DNA of 13,280 nucleotides, from the NCBI GenBank assembly GCA_030064795.1, contig JASJEI010000188.1, positions 1 through 13,280 of the forward strand, read 5' to 3'. A program made the translations under genes and the position numbers. The notes under the pieces were generated by a model that saw nothing but the letters and a program-made list of their open reading frames with translations, was not told where the DNA came from and made no database searches. The stretch comes from Pleurocapsa sp. MO_226.B13 (GTDB taxonomy: Bacteria; Cyanobacteriota; Cyanobacteriia; Cyanobacteriales; Xenococcaceae). How positions within the stretch are numbered: position 1 is the first letter of the stretch; the number at the start of each line of letters is the position of its first letter. Of the stretch, positions 13,279 through 13,280 are shown piece by piece.

Positions 13279-13280
13279 GA

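Noticed and set aside
1..13280. CRISPR arrays, tRNA or rRNA genes, complete insertion sequences, toxin-antitoxin pairs or phage genes
   Set aside because: None were seen: there are no regularly spaced repeats, no cloverleaf-like T-loop signatures and no intact transposase or integrase.

Overview
The window looks like chromosomal DNA of a cyanobacterium. The cyanobacterial HIP1 octamer GCGATCGC occurs ten times in 13.3 kb, where well under one copy would be expected at this base composition. Most genes are about 35-43% GC and the spacers are AT-rich. Protein families and codon use also fit a cyanobacterium, but the sequence does not fix a genus.

Left part (1-4170, plus strand): an unidentified C-terminal gene remnant, a LysE/RhtB amino-acid exporter, an FAD amine oxidase of the sarcosine / N-methyltryptophan oxidase family, an AraC-type regulator broken by one frameshift, and a small NTF2/SnoaL-like protein. 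Middle part (4174-6900): an AraC/OruR-type regulator and a cysteine-nucleophile alpha/beta hydrolase form a likely minus-strand pair. They are surrounded by dead oxidoreductase pieces: the 3' end of a short-chain dehydrogenase, the 3' end of a zinc-type alcohol dehydrogenase with an internal in-frame deletion, and possibly the first few codons of a monooxygenase that runs into the 3' end of a MATE exporter gene.

Right part (6880-12859, all minus strand): MATE exporter, nitroreductase, a DUF5996 protein, a 77-residue internally deleted pirin, a flavodoxin-fold oxidoreductase, a full-length pirin and a Crp/Fnr-type regulator. A third pirin fragment lies beyond the regulator, near 13.1 kb. The content (cupin dioxygenase-like pirin, two flavoenzymes, a drug/metabolite exporter and a Crp/Fnr regulator) suggests a redox or xenobiotic stress module; this is inference from families and gene order.

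No clearly new multi-gene system is visible. The most distinctive signal is gene erosion: genes that keep their ends but lose the middle while staying in frame (alcohol dehydrogenase, mini-pirin), plus short HIP1-like repeats, one of which lies inside the pirin coding sequence and appears to add about ten residues to the protein.
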